Shown here: piece by piece, positions 60,192-64,000 of the stretch
Layout: every line of letters begins with the position of its first letter
How positions within the stretch are numbered: position 1 is the first letter of the stretch
Assembly (NCBI RefSeq): GCF_902686445.1
Contig: NC_062222.1
Span: forward strand, 132,315,035 to 132,379,034
Source: Sciurus carolinensis
Taxonomy: Eukaryota; Chordata; Mammalia; Rodentia; Sciuridae
Direction: 5' to 3'
DNA length: 64,000 nucleotides
Position numbers and translations under genes: made by a program
Notes under the pieces: generated by a model
Told to the model about the DNA's origin: nothing
Database searches by the model: none
What the model saw: the letters and a program-made list of their open reading frames with translations, nothing else

Positions 60192-60458
60192 TGACACATA
60201 ATGGGGGGTGGGAGGGTTTAGCGTTAGGGTTAGGATTAGGTTTAGGGTTAGGGAGGGGGACAAGAATGGAGGAAGGCAGGACTGTATAGAGGGAATAAGG
60301 GGTGGGAGGGGTGGGGGGAAGGGAAAAAATAACAATGAATCAAACCACATTACCCTATGTAAATTTATCATTACACAAATGGTATGCCTTGACACCATGT
60401 ACAGACAGAGAAACAACATGTATCCCATTTGTTTACAATTTTAAAAAGTTAAAAAAAA
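60192..60458 (+). other. L1 3' UTR with G-rich tract, telomere-like units and A tail
   Basis: Begins TGATGACACATAATGG after ORF2. Contains a GGGGGGTGGGAGGG tract, then about 38 bp of TTAGGG-type hexamers (60218-60255, including GTTAGGGTTAGGATTAGG), then a second polypurine tract (60299-60325). G-rich 3' UTR tracts are a known L1 trait with quadruplex potential. The telomere-like insert is missing from the 51.1-kb copy. The tail is only about 10 A. Confidence 0.92.
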
Positions 60459-60630
60459 AAGGAGAGCACCACTATCAGAGCAAACACCATCATCAGGTGA
60501 ACACCATCATCACGGGAGCACCATCATCAGGGGAGCACCATCATCAGGGCGAGCACCATCATGAGGTGAGCAGCATCTTCAGGCAGAGCACCATCATCAG
60601 GTGAGCACTATCATCAGGGTGAGCACTATG
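60459..60630 (+). repeat. minisatellite, right part after the L1
   Basis: Starts with the right target-site duplication (60459-60473) and continues for about nine more diverged units (AACACCATCATCAGGTG, GAGCACCATCATCAGGG). Units are more degraded than on the left side, and the array ends at about 60627 (GTGAGCACTATGCCC). Frames across it give runs of His and Ser and are not genes. Confidence 0.95.
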
Positions 60631-61545
60631 CCCTGTTGAGTTCTTGTATGAATTGAATTGAAGGCAAAGTGGTACATTCTTTGTAAGGCAATGATTACAG
60701 CTTTAAAAAGATAGGAAAGTCATTTTAGAAATTTAAAGGTGTTGAATCATTATAAATATTTGATTTCCCTATAATTGAAATTGAAGAAAAGATACATATG
60801 ATTTGCATTTAAAATAAAATTAAAATACACATAAAGTGACTTAGCGTGAGAATCTTCAATAATGGAAATACAATAAAGTGTCCTTTCTTGCAAGGATAAT
60901 GAACAATTTACGAGTGAAGTAAATGCATTCTGGTGTGCATTACAGCGTCTTAGCAGTAAGCTCCCTGTGGTGCAAAGGAACTTATTACCGCAGAATGAAG
61001 GTGGATGGAGGAAGGAGTGGTGAGAGATGGTGGACGGAGGCCGCATGGGGGACAACTATAGGAGGATAAAGAAGAAGGGCAGGATACGCTGCCTCATTCT
61101 CTAACTGAAGATGAAGCAGCCATTTAAGATGGGACAGGCATGCGCCGCCTCTCTGAAGGCAGATGCTTGCTGTGAGAGGTCCTCCTTAGCAGCCACATGT
61201 AGGAAAGGAGTCGTCCCGTATCACATGTCTCTGAAGCTTTTGGAACAGGAGTTTTGAGACATTTGCACACCTTGGTAGAAGTCCTGCTTACTCTCAAGAG
61301 CTCTTTTTCATATCATCCTTTCTAAAACTTCACCTTTTGTGAGGAGCTTGACTTCCAAATTTGTGGAGCTGTGTGGTATTAATACACCTTCACTTCTGTG
61401 GGGCAATGTTGAGGGTTATGGAAGCACAGAGGAAATGCAGCTGGGCCTGTGAGAAAAAAGGATCATTTCCCTAAGGTTCTTGTCAGAGGCCTAGGAGCTT
61501 GGTAAGCGGAGAAAAGGGGCTGCCCGTGAAAGAGAATGATCACAA
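60631..61545. other. no recognised feature
   Basis: AT-rich at left, more balanced from 60950. A 101-codon minus frame (60750-61055) has no recognised domain. No repeat named. Confidence 0.38.
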
Positions 61546-61547
61546 GT

Positions 61548-61749
61548 GAATTGGGGCGCCTGCAACCCCAGCAGCTCAGTAGGTTGAGGCAGGAGGATCA
61601 CAAGTTCGAAGCCAGCCTTAGCAACTTAGGAAGACCCTGTCTTTAAAAAACTGAAAATAAGAAGAAAACTGGAAACTGGGATGTGGCCCAATGGTTAAGC
61701 ACCCCTGGGTTCAATCTCTGGTACAAAAGAAAAGAAAGAATAAAAATAA
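61548..61749 (+). mobile_element. B1-dID composite SINE
   Basis: Sense orientation: B1 part (TGCAACCCCAGCAGCTCAGT, 'gaggcaggaggatcacaagt', 'agccagccttagcaacttag', 'accctgtctttaaaaa') followed by ID part (ACTGGGATGTGGCCCAATGG, 'ttaagcacccctgggttcaa', 'tctctggtac') and an AAAAGAAAAG-type tail. The B1-then-ID order is diagnostic for this SINE. Confidence 0.9.
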
Positions 61750-62064
61750 ATTTGGGGAAGATAGTTTGTTATTCCATCTTTGAAACACAGGAGCTTAGAT
61801 TTCTCATGTTTTTGAAAGACTCTATAGAACAAATGCTTTATATACATAATACCCCAGGTCAATTCGGGCAGTGTCACATAATTAGACTAATATCTCTTCA
61901 GTGAAACACATGGTTATTTCCAGATGTGGGATAAATGAAGACTGTACTGGTATCAAGGTTCAGTTCAACCTTGCTGATTTCATTCAAGTTTGATGATTCT
62001 AGTCCCATTGGGAGAGTTTTTCTCAACATGCTTCCCACCAGCCGTGTCCCACTTAAGTTCGTAG
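61750..62064. other. no recognised feature
   Basis: AT-leaning sequence without a nameable feature. Confidence 0.4.
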
Positions 62065-62120
62065 GTATGTGTGGTGCAGGCTAAGCATGTGCTTCACCCC
62101 TAGTGACATCCTGGCCCCAG
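62065..62120 (-). mobile_element. decayed ID fragment
   Basis: 'gtgcaggctaagcatgtgct' then 'tcacccctagtgacatcctg' + 'gcccc' matches the reverse complement of an ID body with several substitutions. No tail or duplication remains. Confidence 0.6.
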
Positions 62121-62581
62121 GTGACATTCAATATGCCGTGAACATTTCTCTTGAACCTGTCCATGTTTTCCCTAAGAACTCAGAAAGCAAAGATCAGACT
62201 TCATTTTAGAAAGTAAGTGGCAGCAGCCCCATTCACCAGAAATCAAAAACAAAGCAAGCCTCTGGACCTTCAGATTCTAACCGCTGCATTGCTTATGACT
62301 CAGAGCCCGGGAGTTTGGTCTCCGGTGGACAAGTTCCTCTAGAGCTCAGTGTTTGAGTGTGATTATTTGTCCCTTCTGTGTAATCCCCACAGTACTTACC
62401 AAGGGCCTGGTTTTACTGAAACCCTCAAAATGATAGACATGCTGGATTTGTATCAGTGAAAGCAAGTATAAATTGAAAAATTTTATGTTTCATGATTCAA
62501 CTAGAGCCAGTAGAGGAATTCAGCTTTTCACAAATAAACAAGGTAGGTGTGTATGTGGTTGTTCACATTATTGGATGATTA

Positions 62582-62699
62582 CAGTGGTTCTCTAACTCCA
62601 ACATGCAGGAGGTCAGTAAGGCCTGAGAATGCGCACTTCTAACTAGTTCCTGGAAGCTGCTGCTGCTGTTCCCAAGGAGCACACTTCGAGAACCACCAG
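62582..62699 (+). repeat. MER5A (hAT-Charlie) element, internally shortened
   Basis: Ends match MER5A inverted repeats: CAGTGGTTCTCTAACTCC at left and CACTTCGAGAACCACCAG at right. The internal 'gcctgagaatgcgcacttct' 'aactagttcctggaagctgc' 'tgctgctgttcccaaggagc' fits. About 70 bp of the usual 189 are missing. Confidence 0.85.
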
Positions 62700-63174
62700 G
62701 CTTTAGCTTCTGGGATAGTGAATGAGAACTATGGACTAAGGTGGGGAGAACCAATTCCCATGGGTCTGTGGGAAATGTCATGATGACGTGAAAGCTAGGA
62801 GCTGAGGAAGCATTGATTCAAGTGGGTGCTTGCAAAAAACAAAAAACTGTCCTGATGTCTGGTTGCTTGTGTTCCCTGAGGGGAGCGGGAAGGGCAGGAC
62901 TGACAGTCAGCAAGGGAGCAAGGTTAGGGTGGAGGACCACGAGAAATTAAGAAATGTGATTAGACCCTTCCAAAGCACAGGATTACAGACCCATTTCTTC
63001 AGTACCGGGATTTGGGAAGTGGTGCAAGGGAGGAGGCGTGAAAGGGGCAACTGTGGCTCTATTACCATTTCCTGATGATGGTGTTATAGGGAGGCAGCAG
63101 GAGGAAGGATGGGGAGATTGAACTGTGACCCCCAACAGCCCTCATTTCAAGTGAGTCTTCTAATTTACCCATGT
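62700..63174. other. no recognised feature
   Basis: Mixed composition. No gene or repeat recognised. Confidence 0.4.
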
Positions 63175-63320
63175 GGTTTGATTGTATTATAAGTAAATTA
63201 ACCTCTCCGACACTCGATTGCCTTATCTGTGAGTAAGGGAAAACTGTGGTGGCCTCAATGAGATCAAATGAAAAGTGTCAGACACTGTGCACATGCCAGC
63301 TATTGAACAAAGTATGAAAA
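63175..63320 (+). repeat. MIR SINE fragment
   Basis: Sense MIR: 'aaattaacctctccgacact' 'cgattgccttatctgtgagt' 'gcctcaatgagatcaaatga' 'gtcagacactgtgcacatgc'. Confidence 0.7.
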
Positions 63321-63849
63321 TACTTCAGTGAGAGAGTTAGCTAATGAGGAGCAGAGTTCTAGAGCCACGGTGCACATCTGAAATGTGTATGTGTCCAAGC
63401 AGACCTTATAATTACTGGATCAACATAATGAATTTGGGGCAGAAGACGGGATTATGAACTGCAGAGGATCCATGATCCTTCACCTTCCATTCCTGGGAAT
63501 GCAGAAGAGGCACATTGAAGATGTATTTCCCAAGAGCCATGCAGGGCGTTTGGGAAAGCGCAGTGTAATTCAGGATCTTGTCCCAACCTCTAGAATGTCA
63601 TCCCAAACAAAGCAACAAAAACCATAATAATCAAGATGACAACAGAGATGGCATTTATTGAATTCCTTCTGGATTTCTCTGCACCATGCCACTCTAGTTT
63701 TAAAGTAGATACATAAACATACTTGTACGTGGGCATTTGGATGGATGGAGGTAGGTATATATGTAGGTGTGTGTATAACCAGTGACAGAACTCTTTAAAA
63801 TAGTGTGTCAACGTCAATGGATCATGAAAAGGTAGGTTTCTGATTAAAT
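63321..63849. other. no recognised feature
   Basis: Unique or decayed sequence with a diverged GTAGGTATATATGTAGGTGT run near 63750. No gene recognised. Confidence 0.4.
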
Positions 63850-64000
63850 AGATATATGTCTGGAGGAGATTGACCAAGTAAAGTAAATCCCCATCTCAAA
63901 TGTGGATGGGCAATTTCCAATCTGTTGAGGGCCTGAATCAGAGGATTTGCTGACTCTGCTTGGCTAAGGTGGAAGAAGGATCTTCTCCTGCCCTTGACCT
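63850..64000 (+). repeat. MLT2-type ERVL LTR, cut by window end
   Basis: 'gaccaagtaaagtaaatccc', 'tgtggatgggcaatttccaa', 'tctgttgagggcctgaatca', 'gatcttctcctgcccttgac' follow the central MLT2 sequence in sense orientation. The LTR continues past the right edge. It is the opposite orientation to the copy at 17345. Confidence 0.8.

Larger units (their letters stand above)
54650..60458 (+). mobile_element. near-full-length L1 retrotransposon, defective
   Basis: A complete L1 layout of about 5.8 kb: 5' UTR (54650-55273), ORF1 (55274-56318), short spacer, ORF2 (56366-60191), 3' UTR and a short A tail (to 60458). Perfect 15-bp repeats AAGGAGAGCACCACT at 54635-54649 and 60459-60473 flank it, so it arrived by target-primed reverse transcription. 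The first bases, GGGATCCAAGATGGCGG, are where a full-length L1 should start. Both ORFs carry nonsense codons and single-base deletions, so this copy cannot move by itself. It sits inside a minisatellite, in the same orientation as the L1 3' ends at 42.6 and 50.9 kb. Confidence 0.97.

Noticed and set aside
60218..60255. Telomere-like sequence as a chromosome-fusion scar
   Set aside because: It lies within the L1 3' UTR between its G-rich tracts, so it came with the element and does not mark a fusion point.
60208..60604. ORFs with His-rich repeats across the L1 end and minisatellite
   Set aside because: The His runs come from CACCATCATC repeats. The frames start in the L1 3' UTR and have no domain.
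54188..60630. Short regular repeats that could suggest a CRISPR array
   Set aside because: Units are contiguous and imperfect with no unique spacers, and the context is a mammalian genome with SINEs and L1.

Overview
The window is mammalian nuclear DNA, most likely from a sciurid rodent (squirrel, marmot or ground squirrel). The evidence is its interspersed repeats: tRNA-Ala-derived ID SINEs, B1-dID composites (a 7SL-like B1 part followed by an ID part), a rodent-type L1 close to full length, and ancient placental repeats (MIR, L2-like, MLT1, MLT2, MER5A, MER20, a Tigger-like element). No B2 element was seen, which argues against a muroid rodent. The genus is inference. I recognise no exon of a known protein-coding gene. 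Almost every open frame is a chance ORF or lies in a repeat.

Layout. 0-16 kb: solo LTRs, mostly ERVL-MaLR-like, including a two-LTR MaLR element at about 6.45-8.64 kb. There is an ERV-type LTR near 3.5-3.96 kb, a decayed L1 end with a CTTT microsatellite near 5 kb, an AT-rich block at 11.2-11.7 kb, MLT1 and MIR copies, and an inverted L1 stub at 15.45-15.69 kb. 16-30 kb: old repeats, a 72-bp L1 3'-end insertion with target-site duplications, a candidate spliced noncoding transcript (18.6-21.2 kb), a Tigger-like element, and a repeated ~55-bp segment flanking a B1 SINE. 30-42 kb: mostly unique or decayed sequence with MER20, several MIRs and a B1-dID. 42-52 kb: ID SINEs, L1 3' ends, three MaLR-like LTRs (two of them back to back) and a GC/CpG-richer unexplained block at 51.6-52.4 kb.

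54.2-60.6 kb is the most structured part. A GTGAGCACCATCATCAG-type minisatellite is split by an L1 of about 5.8 kb that is flanked by a perfect 15-bp target-site duplication. The L1 keeps a 5' UTR with a YY1-type motif and an internal duplication, an ORF1 and ORF2 that are recognisable but broken by stops and frameshifts, and a 3' UTR carrying telomere-like TTAGGG units. 60.6-64 kb holds a B1-dID, a decayed ID, MER5A, MIR and the start of an MLT2 LTR that runs off the window.

There are no operons or pathways here. What links the elements is retrotransposition: L1 machinery explains the L1, ID and B1-dID insertions and their duplications, and ERV/MaLR and hAT/Tigger activity explains most of the rest. 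Family names come from sequence recalled by eye, so exact subfamily names and edges need a repeat-library search.
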